64,000 nt of DNA from contig CAWFQA010000004.1 in the NCBI GenBank assembly GCA_963817855.1, positions 186,001 through 250,000 on the forward strand, given 5' to 3'. The translations under genes and the position numbers were made by a program. How positions within the stretch are numbered: the first letter of the stretch is position 1; each line of letters begins with the position of its first letter. The notes under the pieces were generated by a model. That model searched no databases. It had not been told where the DNA came from and saw only the letters and a list, made by a program, of their open reading frames with translations. Below, in pieces: positions 9,610 to 17,562 of this stretch. The DNA is from JAKAAZ01 sp963817855 (GTDB lineage: Bacteria; Acidobacteriota; Terriglobia; Terriglobales; Acidobacteriaceae).

Positions 9610-11064
9610 ATGAAGAATTTTTCTCTTTTATCCTGCCTTGCAGTTCCCGCAGCCGTCGTTTTCTTTGTCGCCCTTCCGGCGCATTCACAAACTCAGGCCG
9701 CGTTGCCGCGCGCTCCGCAAGCACAGGTGACGACGCTGACCGAGCCCGGCTATTTCAGCGAGCCTTCAGTGGCGGTGAACCCAATCAATCCGAAGCAAGT
9801 GGTGGTGGCCTACCAGGTTCCAGCGCACATTGCCTATTCCACGGATGCGGGCGAGCATTGGGAAGACGCTGCGAATACCGCGCCGAAAGACTTCAAGGTC
9901 TCCGGGGATGTTTCCGTCACCTATGACAACCAAGGACATGCGATCCTTTGTTCGATTGCGTTCAACAAACTTGGAACCTTCAATTACTGGGGGCACGCGA
10001 CCACGACGAATGCCGTTTTGATTCGCCGATCGTTCGACGGCGGCAAGACCTGGGAGCCTGCGCCAGTCACGGTCTCCCTGCAACCGCAGCAACCCGGCAT
10101 TCCTATGGAGGACAAACCCTATATTGTGGCGGATACATCGCATGGCAAGTATGCCGGCAACCTTTATATCGCCTGGACCCGCTGGAGCCTTATCGACTCG
10201 CGCATGGTGCTATCGCGTTCTACGGACGATGGCAAAACCTGGTCGACGCCAACGGAAATCGATCAGAAGCCTGGATTGCCGCGCGACGACAACGGAGCCT
10301 TGGAAGGGTTCGACGGGGCCGTCGGGGCGGACTCGACCCTGTACGCGGTTTGGGCGGAGGGGAATCACCTTCAGTTCACTACCTCGCGCGATGGCGGCAA
10401 AAGATTCGCGAAGGTGAAAAATATTATTGGAAGCGGCCCGACAATGTTCGCGGTGCAGGATTTCGATCGCGCCAATGGATTTCCTCAAATCGCTGTCGAC
10501 TCGCGCAGCGGCAACCACAAACACGCTCACCTGTATGTCACCTGGAGCGATTACCACAATGGAGATATCGATGTCTTTTGTGCGCGATCGGTGGATGGAG
10601 GCAAGAAGTGGAGCGCGCCGGTGCGGGTAAATAATGACACGATCCACGACGGCGCCGACCAGTTTTTCCAATGGCTCACGGTGGATCCGGTCACGGGCGC
10701 AGTTTCGATACTTTTCTACGACCGGCGTTTGGACCCAAAGAATGAGAAGACGCTGGTCACGCTGGCGCGTTCAACTGACGGCGGAAAGACGTTTCAGAAC
10801 TATGCGTGGAGCGAGAAACCGTTCGTCGCTTCCGAGCAGGATTTTATGGGGGACTACAGTGGGATTGCGTCCTTCAATAACCGGGTCTACGGTGCCTGGG
10901 CAGAGGATACTGTGCCCAAGAAGAAGGAGCCTTCGGAACAGAAGAAGCCTTCTACTGAAGAGAAGAAGCCCTCTTCAGCCCCCGCAAAGGATCATTCCAC
11001 AGATCACACCATTGTGCGTGTCGCAGTGGCGGATTTCTCCGTGGCCGCCGCTGCCAAGCAGTAA
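9610..11064 (+). CDS. Secreted BNR-repeat (sialidase-fold) protein
   Basis: A 484-residue exported protein with a six-bladed beta-propeller fold. The start ATG 9610 is preceded by GAGAGGG and gives a clear signal peptide ending near AHSQ. Asp-box repeats (S/T-x-D-x-G-x-x-W/F) are visible as STDAGEHW, SFDGGKTW, STDDGKTW, SRDGGKRF, SVDGGKKW and STDGGKTF. The C-terminus carries a Lys/Pro/Glu-rich tail (KKKEPSEQKKPS) before a final short strand. Asp boxes are structural and occur in sialidases and many other exo-acting or binding proteins; the catalytic Arg triad and Tyr of sialidases cannot be confirmed here, so enzyme activity is uncertain. Confidence 0.8.
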   Translation: MKNFSLLSCLAVPAAVVFFVALPAHSQTQAALPRAPQAQVTTLTEPGYFSEPSVAVNPINPKQVVVAYQVPAHIAYSTDAGEHWEDAANTAPKDFKVSGDVSVTYDNQGHAILCSIAFNKLGTFNYWGHATTTNAVLIRRSFDGGKTWEPAPVTVSLQPQQPGIPMEDKPYIVADTSHGKYAGNLYIAWTRWSLIDSRMVLSRSTDDGKTWSTPTEIDQKPGLPRDDNGALEGFDGAVGADSTLYAVWAEGNHLQFTTSRDGGKRFAKVKNIIGSGPTMFAVQDFDRANGFPQIAVDSRSGNHKHAHLYVTWSDYHNGDIDVFCARSVDGGKKWSAPVRVNNDTIHDGADQFFQWLTVDPVTGAVSILFYDRRLDPKNEKTLVTLARSTDGGKTFQNYAWSEKPFVASEQDFMGDYSGIASFNNRVYGAWAEDTVPKKKEPSEQKKPSTEEKKPSSAPAKDHSTDHTIVRVAVADFSVAAAAKQ

Positions 11065-11135
11065 AAAAAGAGCAAACAGCCATGCGACAGTCAAAAAACT
11101 TATGTTGAAGCTGAGCAAGGCTCAGAGCGACAATT

Positions 11136-11149
11136 GGTTGGAATTTTGC
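11136..11149 (+). promoter_or_regulatory. Candidate sigma-54 promoter (GG-N10-GC)
   Basis: TTGGTTGGAATTTTGCA contains GG at 11136-11137 and GC at 11148-11149, the invariant -24/-12 pair of sigma-54 promoters at exact 10-base spacing, with a good TTGCA -12 element and a poorer -24 element (TGGTTGG instead of TGGCACG). It lies about 180 bp upstream of the receiver gene at 11330. A sigma-54 activator is encoded elsewhere in the window at 45641-47017. A chance match is possible. Confidence 0.3.
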
Positions 11150-11329
11150 ACAGAGGACGCTGCATTCTGTTCGCGATTCCATGGGTCTATTTTCGCGTTT
11201 GTTGCGTCCAACTAGGGTAGAGAAGCCGGGGCGAAATTTCTCGGATTCGGGTACACTTCTTAATATCCATGACGCAAAGCACTCCTCAGTAAGGTCTAAG
11301 ATAATCTTGAGAATCAAGAGAGAGTTTTC

Positions 11330-11686
11330 GTGAAGCCAAAGATATTGGTGGTCGATGATGAGCGCGTGATTGCCGATACGCTAGTGATTATTCTGAACCG
11401 GAACGGTTTTGAAGCCACAGCCGCTTATAGCGGCGAATCGGCTGTGGAGATGGCCCAGTCGATGCAGCCCGAAATGATTATCAGCGATGTCATCATGAAC
11501 GACATGAATGGCATCGATGCGGCCATCCGGATTCGCAGCCTGTTGCCGAAGTGCAAGATACTCCTATTTTCCGGTCAGGCGGCGACGGCCGACCTGCTGG
11601 AAAAAGCGAGAACTCAGGGCCACGAGTTTGAGATCCTCGCCAAGCCGGTTCACCCGCAGGATTTATTGATGCACTTGCGCTCCTAA
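11330..11686 (+). CDS. Single-domain response regulator (CheY-like receiver)
   Basis: A 118-residue receiver domain without an output domain. The acidic pocket is VVDDE (Asp9, Asp10), the phospho-acceptor is Asp53 in MIISDVIMNDMNG, Ser81 takes the conserved Thr/Ser position (LLFSG) and Lys105 the invariant Lys before Pro (AKPVHP). The start is GTG 11330 after a purine-rich AAGAGAGAG site. The gene stands alone, separated from both neighbours, so its cognate kinase is unknown. Such stand-alone receivers usually act by protein-protein contact or in phosphorelays. Confidence 0.92.
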   Translation: MKPKILVVDDERVIADTLVIILNRNGFEATAAYSGESAVEMAQSMQPEMIISDVIMNDMNGIDAAIRIRSLLPKCKILLFSGQAATADLLEKARTQGHEFEILAKPVHPQDLLMHLRS

Positions 11687-11779
11687 GTACAAAGAACTGA
11701 AGGCGACAAAGCTAATGTCTGGAAGCCTCTTTTGATTGCATAAACATTTCATAGAGCCGGTAAGGTCGTTTGCGCAATG

Positions 11780-12379
11780 TCAGACTTCTCTGCGGCCTTC
11801 CATGGCTCGCGTCATCGTTACTTCGTCTGCATATTCAATGTCTGCCCCGGCGGGGATGCCGGTTGCGATTCGTGTAATGCGAACCGGCGTGCCGCGCAGC
11901 AATTGCAGCAGATATCCGGCTGTGGCCTCACCCTCGACGGTCGGATTGGTGGCCAGAATCACTTCCTGCAATGAGCCGGTTTGCACCCGCTCCAGCAGGC
12001 TGTCGATGCGCAGTTGGTCCGGACCAATCCCATTCAACGGCGAGAGCGTACCATGCAGCACGTGGTAGGTGCCGTTGAAGTGCTTGGTGCGCTCGATGCT
12101 GGCGATGTTCGATGGCTCTTCCACGACGCAGATCACCGCCTGATTTCGCGACGGATTGCTGCAAAACTGGCACGGATCCACATCCGTGATGTTGTGGCAG
12201 ATAGAGCACAGATGGAGTTGCGCTTTCATGTCGCGGATGGCATCCGCCAGTGCAAAAGCGTCCTGTTCGGTGGCGCGCAGAATATGGAACGCCAGGCGCT
12301 GCGCCGACTTTCTGCCGATGCCGGGCAGCTTAGAGAGCTCGTCAATCAATTGGGTAAGGGGTTGCGCAAACCTTGACAC
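11780..12379 (-). CDS. recR: Recombination mediator protein RecR
   Basis: A 199-residue RecR, which with RecO and RecF loads RecA on gapped DNA. Domain order is standard: helix-hairpin-helix LSKLPGIGRKSAQRLAF near the N-terminus, a four-Cys zinc finger (CSICHNITDVDPCQFC), then a Toprim domain starting ICVVEEPSNIASIE. The start is GTG 12379, chosen because AAGGAAAAT lies just upstream and the resulting length equals the family norm; a longer in-frame start would overlap ybaB by 25 bases. It is the third gene of dnaX-ybaB-recR. Confidence 0.95.
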   Translation of the reverse strand: MSRFAQPLTQLIDELSKLPGIGRKSAQRLAFHILRATEQDAFALADAIRDMKAQLHLCSICHNITDVDPCQFCSNPSRNQAVICVVEEPSNIASIERTKHFNGTYHVLHGTLSPLNGIGPDQLRIDSLLERVQTGSLQEVILATNPTVEGEATAGYLLQLLRGTPVRITRIATGIPAGADIEYADEVTMTRAMEGRREV

Positions 12380-12450
12380 GAATTTTCCTTCGTTGATTGA
12401 AGCGGGGAGTGCTTCAGAATAGTAAACCTGTACCGCACGGGACTGGGCGC

Positions 12451-12789
12451 TTATTGTCCCAGCATCCGCATCCAATCCATTCCTCCCATCATTCCAGAGA
12501 GCTTGCCTTGCAGCGCTTCATCGATCCGGCGAGACGCATCATTGACGGCGGCCGCGATCAGATCCTGCAACATTTCCAAATCGGCGGTGTTGTCGCCGGG
12601 GCCGCTGCCGACGGCTGCCGCCGAGGGGTCCACCTGTACCGCCAGCACCTGTTTTTTGCCATTCATGCGCACCGTAATTGCACCACCGCCCGCGGAGCCT
12701 TCCACCTGGATCTGGGCCATCGTCAGTTCCATCTGCTGTTGCATTTGCTGCGCTTGGCCCATCATTTCCTTAATTTTGTCCATGTCCAT
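12451..12789 (-). CDS. ybaB: YbaB/EbfC family nucleoid-associated protein
   Basis: A 112-residue nucleoid-associated DNA-binding protein of the YbaB/EbfC family, dimeric with a hairpin-helix fold. The Met/Gln-rich start MDMDKIKEMMGQAQQMQQQM and the segment GSAGGGAITVRMNGKKQVL are diagnostic, with the second helix pair LEMLQDLIAAAVNDASRRID. The start is ATG 12789, with ATG 12783 as a near alternative. It lies 16 bases after dnaX and 71 bases before recR in the usual operon order, supporting a role in replication-linked recombination. Confidence 0.93.
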   Translation of the reverse strand: MDMDKIKEMMGQAQQMQQQMELTMAQIQVEGSAGGGAITVRMNGKKQVLAVQVDPSAAAVGSGPGDNTADLEMLQDLIAAAVNDASRRIDEALQGKLSGMMGGMDWMRMLGQ

Positions 12790-12805
12790 CGGGAGCCCTT
12801 TCCAA

Positions 12806-14866
12806 TCAGGATTTCGAAGCTTGCGGATCGCGGAGGGAGACCACACTGCGGACCTCTGCGGAAAAAAGCTGTTGTGCGTGGCGAATCAGGGGATGGTCCT
12901 GGGGGCGCGTCCCTCCGTCGGTTGAGGGCGCCAGATTCGCGATCGTCTGAGGCTTCTTGCCGTTGGCCACGGACGAATCGTCCGGCTCGAATCGGATTGT
13001 GCGGTCGGGTCCGGCAGTCTGGCGAAAGGCTTCCTTTACAAGCTGTTGCGCCGGGGCCGGATACATCATTTCGAATAACGTCTTGGAGGCGGCCACCCGG
13101 ACCCGCAATTCATTTCCGTTCCACTCACAGGTTCCGGAGTCCAACATGTACCCCGCGGTTTCATGTCCTCCCTGAATCAAGGCCTGGCTCATGGCGGCGC
13201 GCAAAGACTCCACATCGAGCCCGGCGGCAGCCTGTGGTGCCTCTGTCTCGGGTTGGGGCACTGGAGCCAATGTTTCAGCAGAAGAGCTGTCAGTTTCTGT
13301 TGAAGACGGTTCGGACCGGGCGATGGCCGGGGCACTTGCAGGAGCAGCGATGACGGTTGGAGTCGTCGGCTTGGAATCCGTCAGCAGGGCTGATGCTTTT
13401 TGCCGACGCGACGATTCACTTGTCGGTTGCGGGTTCGGCGCGGCAGCGACGGGCGCAGGTCGGGGAGCGGCACTGGCAAACATTCCCTGCAGCGGGTGAC
13501 TTTCCGCCGTTACGGGAGCGGCGGTCTCGTTGAGCGGAGGAACTGGTTGCTTGAACTCATCGCGAACGGGCGACTGCGCGATGGGCTTCGCAGCAGCTGA
13601 GGAAGCGCTCGGGCCTGGCGCAGAAGGCTCTAACTGTTTCGGTGCGGTTTTGGTGCCAGACAGTCGGTGTGTCGCATTGTTGGAACTTCCACCCGCTCCC
13701 GAGGGCATCGAAAGTTGTCGGAATAAATCTTCCAGCGGCAACAGCCGTTGCATGTGAACCAGCTTCAGAAGTCCAAGTTCCAGGTGGAAGCGCTGCTCCT
13801 GCCGGTAGCCGAGATCGTCAAAGGTTCGCAGCATGGAATTCAAAAAGCGCGTGAGATCCTCTTCAGAAAAAGCCGCCGCCACCCGCTCGGCGCGCGCCCT
13901 CTCTTCATGGGAAACCTGCAGCAGGTCAGAATTTGTCCCGGCGAGCCGCGCCATCAGGCAATTGCGCAGAAAGCGAACCATCTGTCGCGCAATTTGCTGC
14001 GGGCTGTTGCCGGCGTCAAGCAAATGCGCTGCCAGCTGCAGCATGGAGGCAGCGTTCTGTTCCTTCACCGCTTCCATCATGTTTTCAAACACCTGATTGG
14101 AAACCGTCCCCATCAGGGAGCGGATCTGCGAGGCTTCCAGGGTGTGCGCGCCATTGACAAGCGGAGCGCTGGCGATTGCCTGGTCCATAATGGATAGCGC
14201 GTCACGCATGGAACCGTCGCCGGCCTCCGCTAGCAGGGATAATGCGGCTTCATCAATGCCGACCGATTCCATTGCCGCGATGCTGCGCAATTGCGCCACA
14301 ATTTCCTGAAACCGCACCGCATGAAAACTGAAGTGTTGGCTGCGCGAGCGGATGGTCTGTGGAATGTCCTCGGGCTGCGTGGTCGCCATCATGAAGATCA
14401 CGTGCGCCGGCGGTTCTTCCAGAGTTTTCAACAATGCGTTGAAGGCGGCGTCGGTGATTTGATGGGCTTCGTCGAGGATGTAGATTTTGTATTTATCGCG
14501 TGCCGGGCTGTAGCGGGCGCCTTCACGCAGCTCTCGAATTTCGTCGATGCCCCGATTGGTGGCCGCGTCAATCTCGATGACGTCCATGGAGTTGCCGGCG
14601 CGAATTTCGGTGCAGGCATCGCATGCTCCGCAAGGTTCCGCTGTTGGGCGCTCCGGCGTGCCCTGGGTGGTGCGGCACTGCAGCGCCATGGCAAGAATGC
14701 GGGCGATAGTGGTTTTGCCGATGCCGCGATGTCCGCTGAAAATATAGCCGTGTGCAATCCTGTCCTGCGCCAGGGCATTCAACAGCGTCTGCGTCACATG
14801 GTCTTGTCCGATGACGTCTGCGAAGCGCTGGGGGCGATATTTGCGCGCTAAAACTTGATAAGCCAT
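12806..14866 (-). CDS. dnaX: DNA polymerase III subunit gamma/tau
   Basis: A 686-residue clamp-loader ATPase. The N-terminus YQVLARKYRPQRFADVIGQ is the family signature; Walker A GHRGIGKTT is at residues 45-53, the zinc module uses Cys64, Cys79, Cys82 and Cys85, and the Walker B DEAH is at 132-135. Domain III continues to about residue 370, followed by a long Ala/Pro/Ser-rich linker (about 385-555) and a C-terminal tau domain, so the full tau form is encoded. I see no obvious A-rich slippage site of the E. coli type for making gamma. It heads the dnaX-ybaB-recR operon. Confidence 0.95.
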   Translation of the reverse strand: MAYQVLARKYRPQRFADVIGQDHVTQTLLNALAQDRIAHGYIFSGHRGIGKTTIARILAMALQCRTTQGTPERPTAEPCGACDACTEIRAGNSMDVIEIDAATNRGIDEIRELREGARYSPARDKYKIYILDEAHQITDAAFNALLKTLEEPPAHVIFMMATTQPEDIPQTIRSRSQHFSFHAVRFQEIVAQLRSIAAMESVGIDEAALSLLAEAGDGSMRDALSIMDQAIASAPLVNGAHTLEASQIRSLMGTVSNQVFENMMEAVKEQNAASMLQLAAHLLDAGNSPQQIARQMVRFLRNCLMARLAGTNSDLLQVSHEERARAERVAAAFSEEDLTRFLNSMLRTFDDLGYRQEQRFHLELGLLKLVHMQRLLPLEDLFRQLSMPSGAGGSSNNATHRLSGTKTAPKQLEPSAPGPSASSAAAKPIAQSPVRDEFKQPVPPLNETAAPVTAESHPLQGMFASAAPRPAPVAAAPNPQPTSESSRRQKASALLTDSKPTTPTVIAAPASAPAIARSEPSSTETDSSSAETLAPVPQPETEAPQAAAGLDVESLRAAMSQALIQGGHETAGYMLDSGTCEWNGNELRVRVAASKTLFEMMYPAPAQQLVKEAFRQTAGPDRTIRFEPDDSSVANGKKPQTIANLAPSTDGGTRPQDHPLIRHAQQLFSAEVRSVVSLRDPQASKS

Positions 14867-15028
14867 AGGGTCGTTGAGCGGAATATTTCGAAGTGCGTGG
14901 CCGGGTGACCTGCCCTTCGATTGTAGCGCTTGAGCCAGCAGGCGGGATGGAGTCGCCGTGCCGCCTAAGAACAGAGATTGTTTCCATTCGTCCCTGCGCG
15001 ATTTCCAACGGTTGCGGCGCGACGAGGA

Positions 15029-15667
15029 TTACTTTCCGCGGGCTTTTTTCCCGCGCTTTGGGGAGGCTATGGATTTCCTTTGCGTTGAAGGTGGCGAAGT
15101 TTTCCGCTGCAACCTCTTCTTTCCAGGGGTTTTCGCAGGCTTAGTCGAAGGCGAAGCTGGCCGTGCGTGTTTCTTGCTCGCGGCGGATTTTGCCTTCTTC
15201 TTTTTTGCGGCTGCCTGTGCTTTGGCCCGCTTCAGTTCCAGTCGCTTGCGGCGCCGCAGCTCTTCCGCGGAATACATAGAGCCACGACAATTTTTCGCGC
15301 CGCAATTGCAAGGGGCTTCTTCTACGTCGCCGTCGTACAGGCAGTAGTCGTAGCAAAGCTCTTCGCCGGCTGCGATATTGCGGATGGCCATGATCCACAC
15401 GCGGCCATCGATTTCTTCGGTCTCACAATTCGCATCGCAGGAGTGATTGATAAACATGGCGATGCCGTGGCCATCGATCACTTTAGAGCCGTCGCCAATG
15501 CCGAACAAATAAGTGATCGGTTTGTGTTCATAGCGGCGGTCGGCCTCTTCTTTATCGATGATGGGGCCAGTGTACTCGACCACGCGAGTGCCTTTCGCGA
15601 TGGGCGTGGTGGTGTAGCAACCGGCGGCGTGGATGAGGGAGGAGCGAACGATGAGGCCCATACGCAT
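15029..15667 (-). CDS. SET-domain protein lysine methyltransferase with histone-H1-like tail
   Basis: A 212-residue protein. Residues 1-110 form a SET domain: the SAM/substrate motif NHSCDANC at 74-81 and GEELCYDY at 101-108, followed by a post-SET zinc-binding cluster CNCGAKNC (Cys120, 122, 127). SET proteins transfer methyl groups from SAM to lysine. Residues about 135-212 are almost entirely Lys, Ala, Arg, Ser and Pro, similar to eukaryotic histone H1 or bacterial Hc1-like tails, and should bind DNA or target the enzyme. It is separated from dnaX by 160 bp. Start ATG 15667; ATG 15661 is possible. Substrate unknown; ancient transfer from eukaryotes is often proposed for the family. Confidence 0.88.
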   Translation of the reverse strand: MRMGLIVRSSLIHAAGCYTTTPIAKGTRVVEYTGPIIDKEEADRRYEHKPITYLFGIGDGSKVIDGHGIAMFINHSCDANCETEEIDGRVWIMAIRNIAAGEELCYDYCLYDGDVEEAPCNCGAKNCRGSMYSAEELRRRKRLELKRAKAQAAAKKKKAKSAASKKHARPASPSTKPAKTPGKKRLQRKTSPPSTQRKSIASPKRGKKARGK

Positions 15668-15691
15668 GTTGGAAGCAGAACTTGGAGTATA

Positions 15692-15717
15692 GCAGCCGCG
15701 AGGCTGCCGATTTTTTT
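15692..15717 (+). terminator. Intrinsic-terminator-like hairpin upstream of TPR gene
   Basis: GCAGCC (15692-15697), tetraloop GCGA (15698-15701) and GGCTGC (15702-15707) form a 6-bp GC-rich stem capped by a GNRA loop, followed after three bases by seven T (15711-15717) on the plus strand. It lies between the divergent SET and TPR genes, with no plus-strand gene for many kilobases upstream, so it is placed like a leader attenuator or a barrier against stray transcription rather than a normal gene-end terminator. Confidence 0.45.
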
Positions 15718-15774
15718 GACGCTGAGAACAATTCGTCTACCCAATTCGGCGGGAAAACGTCCAGAATAGTAAGT

Positions 15775-16695
15775 ATGGATTGTTTCGAGGAGTCGCGCCG
15801 CAGGCTTCCCATGTTGGCCGCTATGCTGCTGTTTGGAAGCGTGCTTGCATGGGGACAACAGAGCAGTCAGAGTCCTCCGCCCGTTGCTCCGTCTGCAAAC
15901 TCCCAGAAAAAGACGTCCCAGTCCGATTCTTCCACGCAGGCAAAGACGGGGAAGTCGCAGAGATCCGCGAAGGCCGGATTCAAAGCCACTGCCGATACCA
16001 GATCCAGCCGCCAGCAATCCATTTCCCATGGCGCAGTCGGAGGCAGCGGCGAAGGCCGACGGCGCAACACGAGCGCTCCGCAGTCCACTGAGCCGATGCG
16101 AAATGGCTCTTCTCCCAGCCCTGGCGCACCACCGCCCGCGACGACAAACCCCAGCAGAAAAGCCGGGCAGTCTTCAGCGGCAAAAGATAATCCGTTTCCT
16201 GAAGCGGAGTCGAAGGCGGCGGCCAAGGCTGACGATCAACAGGGGGGCGAAGCGGGAAGCGGAAATTCGCAGGGATCTGGAATTCCGCGGTCCGGTGCAG
16301 CTTCTTCTTCCAAAGGCGGGTACAGTTCGAGCGATGCACATTTGCCGGAGCCTGACGTGGGAGAGGGCAATCTCGGAAAACATCCAAAGCTGGACTCCTA
16401 CGCCCGCGATCAGACGCCGGATGGACGAGTCGACGACGACCTGAACACTGCCGATCTGTACATGAAGAATGGCAATTATCGCGGCGGCTACATGCGCTAT
16501 CAGGATGTGCTGCAGTATGATCCGACCAACGATGCGGCGCTGTATGGGCTTGCGGATGCGCTATGCAAGGAGAATCAAACCAGCGCTGCTATGGCACACT
16601 TCAAAAGCTACGCGCTCACGAATCCGCAGGGAAAGTATGCGAGGAAAGCAGAGAAGATGCTGGCTCATCCGGAAAAATGCATGCACAACCGTTGA
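15775..16695 (+). CDS. Exported Ser/Ala/Pro-rich protein with C-terminal TPR
   Basis: A 306-residue protein of unknown role. With start ATG 15775 the N-terminus is MDCFEESRRRLPMLAAMLLF, a basic segment then a hydrophobic signal ending near LAWGQQ. Residues about 30-215 are low-complexity, rich in Ser, Ala, Gln, Lys and Gly. The last 75 residues (DLYMKNGNYRGGYMRYQDVLQYDPTNDAALYGLADAL) contain about two tetratricopeptide repeats. It ends one base before the stop of the convergent prepilin peptidase gene. Exported disordered-plus-TPR proteins often scaffold envelope complexes, but nothing here names a partner. Confidence 0.7.
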   Translation: MDCFEESRRRLPMLAAMLLFGSVLAWGQQSSQSPPPVAPSANSQKKTSQSDSSTQAKTGKSQRSAKAGFKATADTRSSRQQSISHGAVGGSGEGRRRNTSAPQSTEPMRNGSSPSPGAPPPATTNPSRKAGQSSAAKDNPFPEAESKAAAKADDQQGGEAGSGNSQGSGIPRSGAASSSKGGYSSSDAHLPEPDVGEGNLGKHPKLDSYARDQTPDGRVDDDLNTADLYMKNGNYRGGYMRYQDVLQYDPTNDAALYGLADALCKENQTSAAMAHFKSYALTNPQGKYARKAEKMLAHPEKCMHNR

Positions 16696-16696
16696 C

Positions 16697-17503
16697 TTAG
16701 TGAAAGCTCAATAGGTACCACGCGATCGCGGGCCTTCCGATGAAAATGGCGGCGATGCCCGCGGCTGCGAGAAAACTTCCAAATGGAATGCGATCGGAGC
16801 CGCGAGCTTTTCGTCGCACCAACAGAACAACGGCGAACAGCGCTGCAGCCAGTACACCCACAAAAAACGCAAACAATGTGACGGCAAGGCCAAGGAATGC
16901 GGCAATCATGGCCAGCAACTTCACGTCGCCGAGGCCGAGCCCTTCGCGGCGCCGAACGAGCCGATACAGCGTCCACACCATCAACAGCAGGGCCGCGGAG
17001 AGTGCCGCGTCTCCCAGCACCCGCATAGCGACGTATGAACGGTGCTGATTTCCGGGTGCGAACACTCGAAGCAAAAATGCGGCTGCGATTCCAGACAACG
17101 TAAACGCATCCGGCAACAACATCGTTTGCCAATCCATCACCGCAAGACCCAGCAAAAGGAAACAAGCCACTGCATCGACGAGCGTTTGCCATGTCGCGTC
17201 CGTGTGCAGCACACATGCTACAAACAATGCAGCTGTACTCAGCTCCACCAGGGGATACTGCAGTGAGATTTTTCCCTTGCACGCGCGACAGCGGCCTCGC
17301 AGCCATAGCCAGCTGATGACGGGGACATTATCCCGCGCGCGAATCGGCGCCTTACAGCGCAGGCAATGGGACGCGGGCGTCACAATCGATTGATGCGCCG
17401 GCAGGCGAACGATGCAGACATTCAGGAAGCTGCCAAACGTCAGGCCGAGGACAACGGCCACTGTGATCAGTGCCCAAACGGGAATGGAAGCGAAAACAGA
17501 CAC
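16697..17503 (-). CDS. pilD: Prepilin peptidase / N-methyltransferase (type IV leader peptidase)
   Basis: A 268-residue polytopic membrane enzyme (peptidase family A24) that cleaves leader peptides of type IV pilins and type II secretion pseudopilins and N-methylates the new terminus. The cytoplasmic loop has paired cysteines CLRCKAP and CRACKG; the catalytic aspartates are seen in AVMDWQTMLLPD and GLGDVKLLAM. About seven to eight hydrophobic segments follow the expected pattern. The start is GTG 17503. No pilin or pilus gene is within the window, so its substrates are encoded elsewhere. Confidence 0.93.
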   Translation of the reverse strand: MSVFASIPVWALITVAVVLGLTFGSFLNVCIVRLPAHQSIVTPASHCLRCKAPIRARDNVPVISWLWLRGRCRACKGKISLQYPLVELSTAALFVACVLHTDATWQTLVDAVACFLLLGLAVMDWQTMLLPDAFTLSGIAAAFLLRVFAPGNQHRSYVAMRVLGDAALSAALLLMVWTLYRLVRRREGLGLGDVKLLAMIAAFLGLAVTLFAFFVGVLAAALFAVVLLVRRKARGSDRIPFGSFLAAAGIAAIFIGRPAIAWYLLSFH

Positions 17504-17562
17504 GCAGCCGCAGTATACGCAGGGGAGCGTCGATCTACTATCATCCGCGCGAGCAGTCTAAG

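Noticed and set aside
12397..13353. Long open frame opposite dnaX and ybaB on the plus strand
   Set aside because: It is Arg/Pro/His-rich and antisense to the linker-coding part of dnaX; no ribosome site or family features.
14867..15028. Possible signal recognition particle RNA upstream of dnaX
   Set aside because: dnaX often sits beside this RNA, but the conserved GGAAGCAGC-type core was not found on either strand.
15040..15058. GCGGGC-TTTTTT-CCCGC hairpin with a T-run
   Set aside because: It lies inside the SET protein's Lys-rich coding tail, so the symmetry comes from repeated basic codons.
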